Positions 24,303 to 33,805 of a stretch of 64,000 nucleotides of DNA are shown here, piece after piece (position 1 is the stretch's first letter; each line of letters begins with the position of its first letter). The DNA comes from Haloglycomyces albus DSM 45210. Lineage in GTDB: Bacteria; Actinomycetota; Actinomycetes; Mycobacteriales; Micromonosporaceae. Below the pieces are notes generated by a model. That model was not told the DNA's origin. It ran no database searches and saw only the letters and a list, made by a program, of their open reading frames with translations. The position numbers and the translations under genes were made by a program. The stretch lies in the NCBI RefSeq assembly GCF_000527155.1, contig NZ_AZUQ01000001.1, forward strand, positions 357,890 through 421,889, written 5' to 3'.

Positions 24303-24767
24303 CTACGGTTTAACCTCACGTCTTCGCCAGGCGTCGAGGATGCGGTTCTGTAGTCCGAACATTTCTTTGGCTTGTACGGGTTCAGCGTGGTCGTAGCCCA
24401 GAATGTGAAGGATTCCGTGCACGGTGAGCATGCGCATTTCGTCGAGGGTGGAGTGTCCGGCGTCCTGGGCTTGACGTTCGGCCACTTCCGGGGACAGCAC
24501 GATGTCACCGAGGGCGTCGATGTCGGATTCGACGGCGTCGGGGCGGCCGGGGAGCGCGTCGTGCATGGGGAAGGAGAGGACGTCGGTGGGTCCGGTACCT
24601 CCCATCCATCGACGGTTGAGGTCGCTCATGTGCTCGAGGTCGGCAATAAGGAACGACAGGTCGGCGGCCGGGTTGATCCCCATTTCCTGGAGGGTGTACT
24701 CGGCCATGTCCGATAGTGCCTGCTCGTCGACCTCGCTGCCGGATTCGTTGATCAGTTCGATCGCCAC
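24303..24767 (-). CDS. ybeY: Endoribonuclease YbeY
   Basis: Encodes 154 residues, normal for the family. The metal site is the motif HGILHILGYDH with His117, His121 and His127 (HX3HX5H). YbeY is a zinc-dependent RNase needed for 16S rRNA 3'-end maturation and ribosome quality control. It follows phoH by 14 bases and precedes the CorC-like gene by 18, part of a ribosome-biogenesis operon that ends with era. ATG 24767 fits the family start. Confidence 0.95.
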   Translation of the reverse strand: MAIELINESGSEVDEQALSDMAEYTLQEMGINPAADLSFLIADLEHMSDLNRRWMGGTGPTDVLSFPMHDALPGRPDAVESDIDALGDIVLSPEVAERQAQDAGHSTLDEMRMLTVHGILHILGYDHAEPVQAKEMFGLQNRILDAWRRREVKP

Positions 24768-24781
24768 GGTGGTTTCCTTGT

Positions 24782-25789
24782 TTATTTCCGGTGCTTAGGT
24801 GCGTTCTGTTCGTTGTTGACGTCCCATTTCTCGTAGGCGTCGACGATGTCGGTCACCAGTTGGTGGCGCACGACGTCGTGGCTGTTGAGCTTGGAGAAGT
24901 GAACGTCTTCGACGTCGCTGAGGATTTTTTCGACGATCTTCAGTCCGGAGATCTGTCCACCGGGGAGGTCGATTTGGGTGACGTCTCCGGTGACGACGAT
25001 TTTGGAACCGAAGCCGAGTCGGGTGAGGAACATCTTCATCTGCTCGGGGGTGGTGTTTTGCGCCTCGTCGAGGATGATGAAGGAGTCGTTGAGCGTGCGT
25101 CCGCGCATGAACGCCAGCGGAACGACTTCGATGGTTCCGGTTTCCATGAGTTTGGGGATGGACGACTGATCCAGCATGTCGTGGAGTGCGTCGTAGAGGG
25201 GTCGCAGGTACGGGTCGATTTTTTCGGTGAGGGTGCCGGGAAGGAAACCGAGTTTTTCCCCCGCTTCGACCGCTGGACGGGTGAGGATGATGCGATTGAT
25301 GTCCTTGGCCTGCAGAGCCTGGACGGCTTTGGCCATGGCCAGGTAGGTTTTCCCCGTCCCGGCGGGGCCGATGCCGAAGGTGATGGTGTGGGTGTCGATC
25401 GCGTCGACGTATTGTTTTTGCCCCACCGTCTTCGGGCGGATGGACCGTCCGCGTCGGGAGACGATGTTGTGGGTGAAGACCTCCTGGGGGGATTCCTCGC
25501 CTGGGGAGTCGATGACTCCTTCGGTGCGGCGGATGAGGTCGGGGCTGATGGTTTCGCCTGATTCGGCCAAGTTCAGTAGTTCCTTAACCAGTCGCTGTAC
25601 TGTGTGCAGTTCGTTGGATTCCGAACTGAGGGTGAGGGTGTCACCGCGCAAATGGAAGTCGACGGTGGGATGACGTTTTTCCAGGAACCGAAGGTTGGAA
25701 TCGGCAGTTCCGAGCAACGCCATGAGGGTGTTTTGATCGGTAACGGTGATCTGGGCGTTGTGCCGGTTCGGTGCGGGTCGATCGGTCAT
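24782..25789 (-). CDS. phoH: PhoH-family ATPase
   Basis: Encodes 335 residues. The Walker A motif is GPAGTGKTYLA, Walker B is SFIILDEAQN, and VVTGDVTQIDLP is the family's sensor segment. The N-terminal part (about 1-100) resembles a KH-like/PhoH N domain. PhoH proteins hydrolyse ATP and are associated with RNA metabolism next to YbeY. Two ATG codons six bases apart are possible; 25789 gives eight bases of spacing to AGGG. It starts the phoH-ybeY-corC-era run. Confidence 0.92.
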   Translation of the reverse strand: MTDRPAPNRHNAQITVTDQNTLMALLGTADSNLRFLEKRHPTVDFHLRGDTLTLSSESNELHTVQRLVKELLNLAESGETISPDLIRRTEGVIDSPGEESPQEVFTHNIVSRRGRSIRPKTVGQKQYVDAIDTHTITFGIGPAGTGKTYLAMAKAVQALQAKDINRIILTRPAVEAGEKLGFLPGTLTEKIDPYLRPLYDALHDMLDQSSIPKLMETGTIEVVPLAFMRGRTLNDSFIILDEAQNTTPEQMKMFLTRLGFGSKIVVTGDVTQIDLPGGQISGLKIVEKILSDVEDVHFSKLNSHDVVRHQLVTDIVDAYEKWDVNNEQNAPKHRK

Positions 25790-25989
25790 AGACATTACCC
25801 TGGCGGGTAAGCCACCTGCTTCCTATCACTTGTGGTTGAACTGTAGATTTTAATGGTAGTCCTACACGAGTGCGGTGGGCAATCAAGATTCTCAACTGCC
25901 GCGTTTTTCACGTGTGTTCCGCCTTGTGCAGCCGTCTTCGCGGTCGTTTGACGCACTCTGTCACAAGGCGGTCGCTATTTCCGGTTTAG

Positions 25990-26352
25990 TCAGTTTCGCG
26001 GCGCGTTGAGCGGACCGAGTCGTTCCCCGCCGAGTACGTGGAAATGGACGTGTTGAACGGTCTGGCCGGCGTGTTCGCCGGTGTTGGTCAGCAGGCGCCA
26101 GCCGTCCGCGTCGAGCCCGTCTTTGGTGGCCGCTTCGGCAGCCAGGGCGACCACGTGTCCGGTCAGTTCGGGGTCGGTGTGGGAGAGCTCGTTGACGTTG
26201 GGGTGGTGGCGTTTGGGCACGACGACGATGTGGCTCGGCGCGGCGGGGTGAAGGTCGCGGAAGGCGTAGGCGTGTTCGCTGGTGGCGACTTCGGTGGACG
26301 GGATGTCTCCGGCGATGATGGAACAGAAAATGCAGTCTGGCTCTTTGTTCAT
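25990..26352 (-). CDS. HIT-family nucleotide hydrolase
   Basis: Encodes 120 residues. The histidine triad is QHVHFHVLGG with His101, His103 and His105; Cys7/Cys10 (CIFC) with downstream His residues could bind zinc, as in HINT proteins. HIT enzymes cleave AMP from aminoacyl- or lysyl-AMP and similar compounds. It begins 9 bases after the EamA transporter stop, so the two are probably cotranscribed. Its size and motifs match HINT1-like proteins. Confidence 0.92.
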   Translation of the reverse strand: MNKEPDCIFCSIIAGDIPSTEVATSEHAYAFRDLHPAAPSHIVVVPKRHHPNVNELSHTDPELTGHVVALAAEAATKDGLDADGWRLLTNTGEHAGQTVQHVHFHVLGGERLGPLNAPRN

Positions 26353-26361
26353 GCGCCTATC

Positions 26362-27342
26362 CTAAGGCGTTGGGTCTGCTTGGTTCACGGGTCGGTCGTG
26401 GTTCACGGCAGGTTGTCGGGATTCGGCTCTCTTCCGGCTCTGTCGGGTTCGCATACCGACGACAATGCCCACCGCCACGAGAACGGCCCCTGCGGTATCG
26501 GCGATCTGCGGGTCCCCGGTGCCGATGACCCAGGTGGCGACGACGGCGGCCACGGGGGCGGCACCGGCGCACAGCCCGGTTCGTTCCACTCCGATGCGAG
26601 GAACGGCGACGAGCCAGAGGCTGAAGGCCAACGCGGTGGCGAACACGGACAAATACAGCAGGGCGATCCATTCGCTGGAGTCAGGGGTCTGGAACGCGGC
26701 CGTTCCGTCGGTCACGATCGCGGCCAACAGCAACATGGGGACGGCCGTCAGACAGGCGTACCCGGACACTCGGATGGCTCCGAGACGCTCGACCACGCTC
26801 GCCGCGACCAGGTGGTAAATCACTTCGGCGGCCAGAGCCGCCGCTCCCCAGGCAAGGCCGTACCAGGTTCCTCCCCCGAGGCCCTGGGTGAGCGTGATTC
26901 CGACGGTGACGATTCCGGCGGCGGCGAGGAGGTGCGGGGACGGCCGTCGCCGGGCGAGAAGTGGGCTGAGCAGCGCCAGTGCGATCGGAACCCCGCCAAT
27001 GATGGTGCCGACGGCGGACGGATCGGCGTGACGTAGCGCCATGATCAGAAAGACGTTGAAACCCGCGACCCCGCTGAGGGCCAAGAGAACGATTCTGCCC
27101 CAATCGCCGAGACGGATAGGGGCGGTCGTGGCCGGTGACCGTCGCAGGTTCAACAGACCGACCAGCAGAAGCCCACCGACAAGGAAACGGATGGCCTGGC
27201 CGGTGAAGACGGGATAGTCGTCGAGAACGACCAAGACCGGGGTGGCGATTCCCACGAAAGTCATGGAGGCCAAGGCCGCGCCGAAGGCGAGCGCGCCGCG
27301 TGGCGGTGTGGTGAATTGCCGCAAAGAGTCAGTGAGAGCCAC
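26362..27342 (-). CDS. EamA-family (DMT) transporter
   Basis: Encodes 326 residues with about ten hydrophobic segments and an internal two-fold repeat, typical of drug/metabolite exporters of the RhtA/EamA type (GALAFGAALASMTFVGIATPVL, ...VGTIIGGVPIALALLSPLLARR, ...TGLCAGAAPVAAVVATWVIG). It probably exports amino acids or metabolites. The C terminus is basic and cytoplasmic. It is cotranscribed with the HIT gene downstream. The cargo is not indicated by context. Confidence 0.85.
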   Translation of the reverse strand: MALTDSLRQFTTPPRGALAFGAALASMTFVGIATPVLVVLDDYPVFTGQAIRFLVGGLLLVGLLNLRRSPATTAPIRLGDWGRIVLLALSGVAGFNVFLIMALRHADPSAVGTIIGGVPIALALLSPLLARRRPSPHLLAAAGIVTVGITLTQGLGGGTWYGLAWGAAALAAEVIYHLVAASVVERLGAIRVSGYACLTAVPMLLLAAIVTDGTAAFQTPDSSEWIALLYLSVFATALAFSLWLVAVPRIGVERTGLCAGAAPVAAVVATWVIGTGDPQIADTAGAVLVAVGIVVGMRTRQSRKRAESRQPAVNHDRPVNQADPTP

Positions 27343-27447
27343 TCGCCTAGCCTACGGTGACAGCCGAACTACCTCCGTCGGTGCCGTGGGGCGGATGTGA
27401 TCGCCGGAATTCGACCCGCACGGTTCCGGCGAGCACGCCTGCCCGGG

Positions 27448-28173
27448 TCACCAACGGCCGAGGCGTGCCTGGAGTACCGAGAGGATCGCCGGGCCGGCCG
27501 TCGAGGTCCGGAGAATCGTCTCGCCTAGACGGACAGGGTTGGAGAACTCTGAAAAGGCCTTGACCTCGTCGGGTGTCAGGGAGCCTTCGGGACCGATGAT
27601 GACGGCGATCTCGCCTGCGTCGGCCAAGGAAACCTGCGAGAGGGGTTCCGTGGCGTCCTCATGGGCGATGATGACCTGGTCGACCTGCCGCAGACGTGAC
27701 ACGAGTTGCTTGGTGGTGTACAGCTCCTCCACCAGTGGCACCCAGGGGCGTCGTGCCTGTTTGGCCGCCTCGCGTGCGGTGGTGGCCCACTTTCGGCGGG
27801 ACTTTTCGCCGCGAGCGCCTTTCCATTGCACGATCGACCGTGCCGCCGCCCAGGGAATGACGCTGTCGACGCCGATTTCGGTGGCCTCCTGCACCGCCCG
27901 CTCTCCCCGGTCTCCTTTGGGGAGCGCCTGCACCAACGTCAGGCTGGGGATGGGGCGGGGTGCTTGAATGCGCTCGTCGATGGCGTATTCGAGGCGGGCC
28001 TTCTCGGAGCCGGTGACGGTCGAGTGGGCGATGTTGCCGTGGCCGTCGGTCAGGCTGAGGCGCTCGCCGACGCGCAGGCGTTGCACATCGGCGGCGTGAT
28101 GCCCTTCCGGCCCGTCAAGGACTCCAGCGTTGCCACTGGGCAGCTGGTCGATGAGGAAAAACGGTTCAGTCAC
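27448..28173 (-). CDS. rsmE: 16S rRNA (uracil-1498-N3)-methyltransferase RsmE
   Basis: Encodes 241 residues of the SPOUT superfamily. Diagnostic segments are VIIGPEGSLTPDEVKAF (about 195-212) and RLGETILRTSTAGPAIL (about 219-235), which form the trefoil-knot SAM site; EGHHAADVQRLRVG near the start belongs to the PUA-like domain. It methylates U1498 of 16S rRNA. It follows dnaJ by 74 bases, the order also seen for Rv2372c/Rv2373c. Confidence 0.93.
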   Translation of the reverse strand: MTEPFFLIDQLPSGNAGVLDGPEGHHAADVQRLRVGERLSLTDGHGNIAHSTVTGSEKARLEYAIDERIQAPRPIPSLTLVQALPKGDRGERAVQEATEIGVDSVIPWAAARSIVQWKGARGEKSRRKWATTAREAAKQARRPWVPLVEELYTTKQLVSRLRQVDQVIIAHEDATEPLSQVSLADAGEIAVIIGPEGSLTPDEVKAFSEFSNPVRLGETILRTSTAGPAILSVLQARLGRW

Positions 28174-28247
28174 GGTTTTCTACCTTAGACGCCTTGCGGC
28201 CATGGCTGCGGTGTTGTGGGGACGCGGTTGTCGTCCCCACGGCGAGA

Positions 28248-29384
28248 TTACTGGTGACCGTGGAAGGCGTCGCGCATCCGCGCGAAGAAGCCCGAGCCGG
28301 ACTTAACTTCCTTGATCTCCTCGTCGCGTAGTGTCGCCAGGTTACGCAGGATCTCTTCCTGTTCCCCATCCAGTTTGGTGGGGGTGCGTACGTCGAGTTC
28401 GACGTAGAGGTCGCCGCGTGTGCCGGTACCGCGTAGTTTGGGAATGCCCTTGCCACGGATCTTTTTGACCGTGTCGGGTTGGGTGCCGGGCGGTACCTCG
28501 ACTTCCACTTCCTCGTCGAGGGTGTGAACGTTGAGTTTGGTTCCCAGCGCCGCTTGGGTCATGGGTACGCGCACTCGGCAGTGCAGGTCCGGTCCGTCGC
28601 GGGTGAAGACCTCGTGCGGTTTTTCGTGGACTTCGACGTACAGGTCGCCGGCCGGGCCGCCGCCGGGGCCGACCTCGCCTTCGCCCGACAGACGGATCCG
28701 CATGCCGTCTTCGATGCCCGAGGGGATCTTGACGGTGATCTTGCGGCGGCTGCGGACGCGTCCTTCCCCGCCGCATTTGCTGCAGGGGTCGGCTATGAGG
28801 GAGCCGTAGCCGGAGCAGGCCGAACAGGGGCGAACCGAACGCATTTGCCCGATGATGGTGTTCTGCACGACCTGTACCTGGCCGTTGCCGCCACAGGTGG
28901 TACAGGTTTTGACCTCTCCGGTTTCGGAGCCTGAGCCGGTGCATTCGTCACAGAGAACGGCCGTCTCCACGGTAATGTCCGATTCGGTGCCGAAGGCCAG
29001 TTCGTCCAGGCTGAGGTCCAGTCGGATCAGGGCGTCGTTACCGGGGCGCGTGCGCGAGCGCGGTCCACGGCGACCTCCGAAGCCGCCCATCGACCCGCCG
29101 AAGAAGGCGTCCACGATGTCTTCGAAGCCCATGAAGTTGCCGCCTGCGGCACCGGCTCCGGCCGATCGGTCGTGAGGGTCGCCACCGGCATCCACAATGG
29201 CCCGCTTGTCGGGGTCCATGAGGACTTCAAAGGCGACGTTGACCTCTTGCAGGCGCTCTTCGGCGTCGGGTTCGTCGGAGACGTCCGGGTGATACTTGCG
29301 CGCGAGCTTCCGATAGGCCTTCTTCATTTCGGCCTCGGAAGCCCCTTTCTCGAGACCCAGAATTCCGTAATAGTCTTTAGCCAC
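28248..29384 (-). CDS. dnaJ: Chaperone DnaJ
   Basis: Encodes 378 residues with all DnaJ parts: J domain with HPD (KYHPDVSD), a Gly/Phe-rich linker (about 75-110), four CxxCxGxG zinc repeats (CDECTGSG, CTTCGGNG, CSACSGYG, CSKCGGEG; about 140-210) and two client-binding beta domains. It stimulates DnaK ATPase. GTG 29384, giving MAKDYYGILG, matches the family N terminus better than GTG 29396. It follows hrcA by 24 bases, so it should share the CIRCE-controlled promoter; this is the DnaJ2 type found beside hrcA in actinobacteria. Confidence 0.95.
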   Translation of the reverse strand: MAKDYYGILGLEKGASEAEMKKAYRKLARKYHPDVSDEPDAEERLQEVNVAFEVLMDPDKRAIVDAGGDPHDRSAGAGAAGGNFMGFEDIVDAFFGGSMGGFGGRRGPRSRTRPGNDALIRLDLSLDELAFGTESDITVETAVLCDECTGSGSETGEVKTCTTCGGNGQVQVVQNTIIGQMRSVRPCSACSGYGSLIADPCSKCGGEGRVRSRRKITVKIPSGIEDGMRIRLSGEGEVGPGGGPAGDLYVEVHEKPHEVFTRDGPDLHCRVRVPMTQAALGTKLNVHTLDEEVEVEVPPGTQPDTVKKIRGKGIPKLRGTGTRGDLYVELDVRTPTKLDGEQEEILRNLATLRDEEIKEVKSGSGFFARMRDAFHGHQ

Positions 29385-29408
29385 AGGTAATCTCACTATA
29401 TTTGTTGT

Positions 29409-30422
29409 TCAACGGTTGCGTTCCAATATGTCTGAGACATAGCGGGCCACGGCACGGACTGCCGCGATGGTCCCTGGGTAGTCCATGCGAGTGGGTCCAA
29501 CGACCCCCATGTGCCCGACGACAGCACCAGGCCCGTAACCGGTGGTTACCACCGTGGTGTGCCGGAAATCATCGAGTTCGTTCTCATCTCCGATGCGGAC
29601 GGTCAAATTGGTCTGCTCTCCGGGAGGACCAATGAGCCGCATGAGAACCATTTCCTCTTCCAACGCCTCCAGCAGCGGCGTGACACTGCGTATCGGCGCT
29701 ACGGTGCGGGTGAGATTGGCGGCCCCGGCCACGGCCACGCGTTCCTCGCTGGAGTCCAGGAAGGCGTCCAGGAGGACACGGGTCAGTCCGGTCGCGATGC
29801 CGCGCAGCTCCGGCCGGGCCTCATTAGGCAGCCGAGACAGGATCTCGGGAGCCTCCACGATAGGTTGCCCGGCGAGTTTTTCGTTGATGAGCGTGCGCAG
29901 TTCGAGCGTGTAGTCCTCGTCGATTTCCTCGCGGAATTCCAGGTGCCGCTGTTCGACTCGTCCGGTGTCGGTGATGACGACCAGTAGAAGCCGGTACGGA
30001 CCGAGACGAAGGAGCTCAAGGTGCCGCACGGTGGAACGGTTGAGGCTGGGGTACTGCACCACGGCGACCTGGTGGGTCAGTTGCGCCAGGAGACGGACGG
30101 TTCGGTTGACCACGTCGTCGAGGTCGCCGGCCTCGGAAAGATAGCGGTTGACCGCCCGGCGTTCGGCGCTGGAGAGCGGCTGGATCTTCTCCAGGCGATC
30201 GACGAAAAGGCGATAGCCCTTGTCGGTGGGGATTCGCCCCGCCGAGGTATGGGGCTGCTGGATATAGCCGGAGTCTTCCAGCCAGGCCATGTCGTTTCGC
30301 ACGGTCGCGGCGGATACTCCCAATTCGTGTTGGGTGGCAATGGCTTTCGAGCCCACCGGCTCCTGAGTGGAGACATAGTCCTCAACGACGGCACGCAGCA
30401 CCTGTAGTTTGCGTTCATCCAT
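29409..30422 (-). CDS. hrcA: Heat-inducible repressor HrcA
   Basis: Encodes 337 residues. The N-terminal winged helix holds [25 protein letters not shown] and [21 protein letters not shown]; the C-terminal GAF-like domain ends with [19 protein letters not shown], all typical of HrcA. It represses heat-shock genes by binding CIRCE and is activated by GroEL. A CIRCE site lies about 100 bases upstream (30521-30547), so it represses its own operon with dnaJ. ATG 30422. Confidence 0.95.
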   Translation of the reverse strand: MDERKLQVLRAVVEDYVSTQEPVGSKAIATQHELGVSAATVRNDMAWLEDSGYIQQPHTSAGRIPTDKGYRLFVDRLEKIQPLSSAERRAVNRYLSEAGDLDDVVNRTVRLLAQLTHQVAVVQYPSLNRSTVRHLELLRLGPYRLLLVVITDTGRVEQRHLEFREEIDEDYTLELRTLINEKLAGQPIVEAPEILSRLPNEARPELRGIATGLTRVLLDAFLDSSEERVAVAGAANLTRTVAPIRSVTPLLEALEEEMVLMRLIGPPGEQTNLTVRIGDENELDDFRHTTVVTTGYGPGAVVGHMGVVGPTRMDYPGTIAAVRAVARYVSDILERNR

Positions 30423-30520
30423 CGCCTCTCAAGTCCTTCCACTCCCCGGCCTGCATCCTTACCGCGAACGTTGTTTCGGGTCGAACGACGACACCGTCCC
30501 ACGAACGTTCACGATCAAGT

Positions 30521-30547
30521 TTGGCACTCTTAAGGCTAGAGTGCCAA
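30521..30547. promoter_or_regulatory. CIRCE operator
   Basis: TTGGCACTC, nine bases, GAGTGCCAA: a perfect inverted repeat matching the CIRCE consensus TTAGCACTC-N9-GAGTGCTAA except for one base per arm, changed symmetrically. It precedes hrcA. Confidence 0.93.
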
Positions 30548-30598
30548 ACTCAAACCCTAGAACACAACGAATACGCAGTTTAATGCCCCGTTTCCGGG

Positions 30599-31729
30599 CT
30601 ATGAGTCAGGAAACAGGAGTTGTCCGGATTCGTCGGCCACCACGCCGGAGGAACCGAAGTCCTCGGCCAGTTCATTGATGGCGTCGAGGCCGCGCGCCTG
30701 GTCGTCGGGAGCGGGGTAGCCATTGGAGTCCATCACCGTTGGGGTGAATTTCGACTCGACGGTCTCTCCGTCCTTCGACAGCGTCACCGATAGGACTCCG
30801 CCCACACCGAGCCAGCCGTCGCCGTCCAGAATGTTCTGTCCGCCACCGAAATTACCGAGGGAGTAAGCGATGAGTTTACCGTTGTAATATTCCATTCCGC
30901 GCATGACGTGCGGACCGTGCCCGATGACGACGTCCGCGCCGGCGTCCACGCAAGCGTGCGACAGACCCATGGGGTCGCCGCGATCCTCGCCGTGAAACGT
31001 CTCGGTCCCGGCGGTGACGTGACGGGCGTCGGTGCCTTCGGCACCCATGTGTACTGAGACCACCACGACGTCGGCGCTCGCGGCCGCCTCACGCACCAAT
31101 TGGTCGCAGGCCTGAATATCGCGGGAGTCGGTGAACATGTAATACGGTGCGAAACCGACGATCGCTACGGAGATCCCGTTCCGTTCCACCTGCGTGATCG
31201 TGCCCTGATGACCTGACAGCTCCATGCCGAGACCCTCCACTACGTCCCGGGTTTCCTCCGCCCCTTGTGGTCCGGCGTCCCAGGCGTGGTTGTTGGCGTG
31301 ATTGAGCACGTCGAATCCCGCCTCGGAGTAGAGCGAGGCGTATTCACCGGGCAAACGGAAGTAGATACAGCCCGACTCACACTTCTGCCACTCGGCGGTG
31401 GAGAAAGCGCCTTCCAGGTTGGCGATGTTGACGTCCCCGTCGAATCGATCACTCACCTTCGCAAAGAAGGCGTCGTCGCCTTCTGCCGGAAGCCGGTCGG
31501 GCCACTTGCCGGGGAACGCGTCTCCCACGTGCGTAATGGTGACGCCCTCAACCTCCGGTTCCCGGGTCGGCGACGGCCGGGGCGAACGGCTTTCCTCACC
31601 GGCCCGGCCGGGAGCGGATTCGTCCGAATCCTCACTTCCGCACGCGGTCAAGGACAGTCCCGCACCGGCACCGAGCAATACACTGCGGCGCGCCAAGGCA
31701 CGGGTGGACAGCGGAGTGGTACGAGGCAT
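30599..31729 (-). CDS. CapA-family metallophosphatase-like lipoprotein
   Basis: Encodes 376 residues. The N terminus has twin Arg (LARRSVLLGAGAGLS) and a lipobox LTAC, so export by Tat or Sec with lipid attachment is likely. The body is the PGA_cap/CapA domain: THVGDAFPG, NLEGAFS, DVLNHANNHAWDAG, VVSVHMGAEG and VVIGHGPHVMRGMEYYNGKLIAYSLGNF. CapA-like proteins act in poly-gamma-glutamate or other envelope polymer formation, but no capB/C is nearby, so a different phosphoesterase role is possible. It lies between hrcA and hemW, read on the minus strand. Confidence 0.85.
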   Translation of the reverse strand: MPRTTPLSTRALARRSVLLGAGAGLSLTACGSEDSDESAPGRAGEESRSPRPSPTREPEVEGVTITHVGDAFPGKWPDRLPAEGDDAFFAKVSDRFDGDVNIANLEGAFSTAEWQKCESGCIYFRLPGEYASLYSEAGFDVLNHANNHAWDAGPQGAEETRDVVEGLGMELSGHQGTITQVERNGISVAIVGFAPYYMFTDSRDIQACDQLVREAAASADVVVVSVHMGAEGTDARHVTAGTETFHGEDRGDPMGLSHACVDAGADVVIGHGPHVMRGMEYYNGKLIAYSLGNFGGGQNILDGDGWLGVGGVLSVTLSKDGETVESKFTPTVMDSNGYPAPDDQARGLDAINELAEDFGSSGVVADESGQLLFPDS

Positions 31730-31810
31730 GAAAACAAGTCTCCAATGAACGCGAATCGGCTCTGTCCGGGCGGCGAGCCTCCCGGCGAGTCGTTGAATAT
31801 TCAGGGGTCG

Positions 31811-33019
31811 TTATACGGTGAGATCGCGGATGACGGCGTCGGCCAATAGGCGCCCTCGCAGCGTCAACCGCAAGCGCCCGTCACCGATGACCACCAGACC
31901 GTCATCGGCCAGGCGGTCGGCGACCGCACGGGCCTCTCGGCTCAACAACTGTAGCGGAAGGCCCGTCGAGAGCCTAGTCCGCAACATAATCGTTTCCAAA
32001 TAGTGATCACTATCAGTCAATTCCTCACCGTCGTCGACGGCGAGTCCGTCGGCCAGACGCTGTCCGTACGTCGCGGGATGTTTGACGTTCCACCAGCGTA
32101 TTCCCGGCAGATGCGAATGCGCCCCGGGTCCGGCTCCCCACCAGTGGCCCCCATCCCAATAGAGGACGTTGTGCCGACAGCGACCCTCCTCACCACGCGC
32201 CCAGTTGGATACCTCATACCAACTGAAACCGGATTGAGACAGGATCTCCTCGGCCGCGAGATAGCGGTCGGCGGCCACATCGTCCGACGGCTGCGGCACC
32301 TCACCGGCGCGCACGCGTCGTGCCAGAGCAGTGCCCGGCTCCACGATCAAGGAATACGCCGAGAGGTGGTCGATATCCGTTGCCGCCGCCGCGCGGAGCG
32401 TTGCCGCGAAATCCTCCGCGGTCTCTCCCGGGGTGCCGTAAATCAAGTCGAGGCTCACATGGTCGAATCCGGCTCCGCGCGCCTCGTCGACCACCTCCAG
32501 CGCACGGCCCGGGGTATGCGACCGTTCCAGGACCCGAAGCACACGGGACGCCGTGGACTGCATGCCGATCGACACGCGGTTGAAGCCTCCCGAACGCAAG
32601 GTCGCCAGATAATCGCGATCGACCGATTCCGGATTCGCCTCCGTCGTGACCTCTACATCGTCGGCCAAGCCGAAGGCGGCGGCCAATCGATCCACGATCG
32701 CGACGAGATCGGCGGCGGGCAGCAACGTCGGGGTACCGCCACCGAAGAAGATCGTGTCGATGGTCGGCGGTTCGTCAAAGCACCGCGCGGCCCGGTCGAT
32801 CTCAGCGCAAACGTATTCGACGTAATTGTGGCGCGAGACGCGGACGGCGCTACCGAGCTCAGCGGCGGTGTAGGTATTGAAATCGCAATAGCCGCACCGT
32901 GAAGCGCAAAACGGGACATGGACGTAGAAGCCGAAGCCTCGCCCCTGAGGGGTGTACGACGAGGCAATACGATCGATCGTCGGCAATAGGTCCGGTGCCG
33001 TTCGGTGGATTTGAGACAC
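31811..33019 (-). CDS. hemW: Radical-SAM heme chaperone HemW
   Basis: Encodes 402 residues. The Fe-S motif CASRCGYC (CxxxCxxC) is at about 48-55, preceded by FYVHVPFC; FFGGGTPTLL and TTEANPESVD are the SAM-binding strands, and SAYSLIVEPGTALA occurs in the HemN/HemW family. Lacking the extra N-terminal sequence of coproporphyrinogen oxidases, it is better called HemW, which carries heme to client proteins. The start at 33019 overlaps the region of the divergent hydratase gene, so the two share a promoter zone. Confidence 0.88.
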   Translation of the reverse strand: MSQIHRTAPDLLPTIDRIASSYTPQGRGFGFYVHVPFCASRCGYCDFNTYTAAELGSAVRVSRHNYVEYVCAEIDRAARCFDEPPTIDTIFFGGGTPTLLPAADLVAIVDRLAAAFGLADDVEVTTEANPESVDRDYLATLRSGGFNRVSIGMQSTASRVLRVLERSHTPGRALEVVDEARGAGFDHVSLDLIYGTPGETAEDFAATLRAAAATDIDHLSAYSLIVEPGTALARRVRAGEVPQPSDDVAADRYLAAEEILSQSGFSWYEVSNWARGEEGRCRHNVLYWDGGHWWGAGPGAHSHLPGIRWWNVKHPATYGQRLADGLAVDDGEELTDSDHYLETIMLRTRLSTGLPLQLLSREARAVADRLADDGLVVIGDGRLRLTLRGRLLADAVIRDLTV

Positions 33020-33037
33020 GCCCTCTACAGTAACGGT

Positions 33038-33805
33038 ATGGAAAGCAACGACGCTCTCATCATTTCCAAGACCGACAGAGGGGTCACCACCGTGACCCTC
33101 AATCAGCCCGCCCGCCGCAACGCGCTATCGCGCGAATTGATCGGTGAACTCACCACCGCCTTCCAAGAGCTCGGCAAGGACGACGCCACCCGCGTCATCG
33201 TCCTCACTCACGCGGGACCGGTCTTCTGCGCCGGAGCCGATTTGAAGCAAAGCGCCGCCGCCACCGACACCGGGCAACTGCCCGCTGCCGCCCTACCGGC
33301 CCTGTTCCTCGCCATGGACGACAACCCCAAACCCGTCGTCGTCGCCACACGCGGCGGAGTGCGAGGCGGCGGAATGGGACTGATCGCCGCCGCCGACATC
33401 ACCGTGAGCACCGACGACGTGCAACTGGCTTTCAGCGAGGTCAAACTCGGCGTCGTACCGGCCGTTATCGCCCCCGTCGTCGCCCGCCGCGTCAACCCCG
33501 CTCAGATGCGCCGTCTCTTCCTCACCGGTGAAACCTTCAGCGGACTTGAGGCCGTCGACCACGGCATCATCGACATCGCGACCAGCGGCGAAGCCTTCGA
33601 CGGCGCCATCGATACTCAGGTCAACCGTCTACTCGAAGGCGGACCCGAGGCACAATCAGGTATAAAGAAGATCACCCGTGACCCCGACCTCAGCACCGAC
33701 CTGGCGCGTGCGGCCGAAACCACAGCGCGCTACTTTCTTTCAGACGAAGGAAAAGAAGGAGTGAAAGCGTTTGGCGACAAACGTCAACCCCGCTGGGTAC
33801 CCTAG
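33038..33805 (+). CDS. Enoyl-CoA hydratase/isomerase family protein
   Basis: Encodes 255 residues of the crotonase family. The oxyanion-hole segment FCAGADLKQSA is at about 65-75 and RGGVRGGGMGLIAAADI at about 108-124; the catalytic Glu region reads AFSEVKLGVVPA. It likely hydrates or isomerises enoyl-CoA in fatty-acid degradation. ATG 33038 matches family starts; a GTG at 33005 would overlap hemW. Its 3' end overlaps the following lipoprotein gene by 35 bases. Confidence 0.85.
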   Translation: MESNDALIISKTDRGVTTVTLNQPARRNALSRELIGELTTAFQELGKDDATRVIVLTHAGPVFCAGADLKQSAAATDTGQLPAAALPALFLAMDDNPKPVVVATRGGVRGGGMGLIAAADITVSTDDVQLAFSEVKLGVVPAVIAPVVARRVNPAQMRRLFLTGETFSGLEAVDHGIIDIATSGEAFDGAIDTQVNRLLEGGPEAQSGIKKITRDPDLSTDLARAAETTARYFLSDEGKEGVKAFGDKRQPRWVP

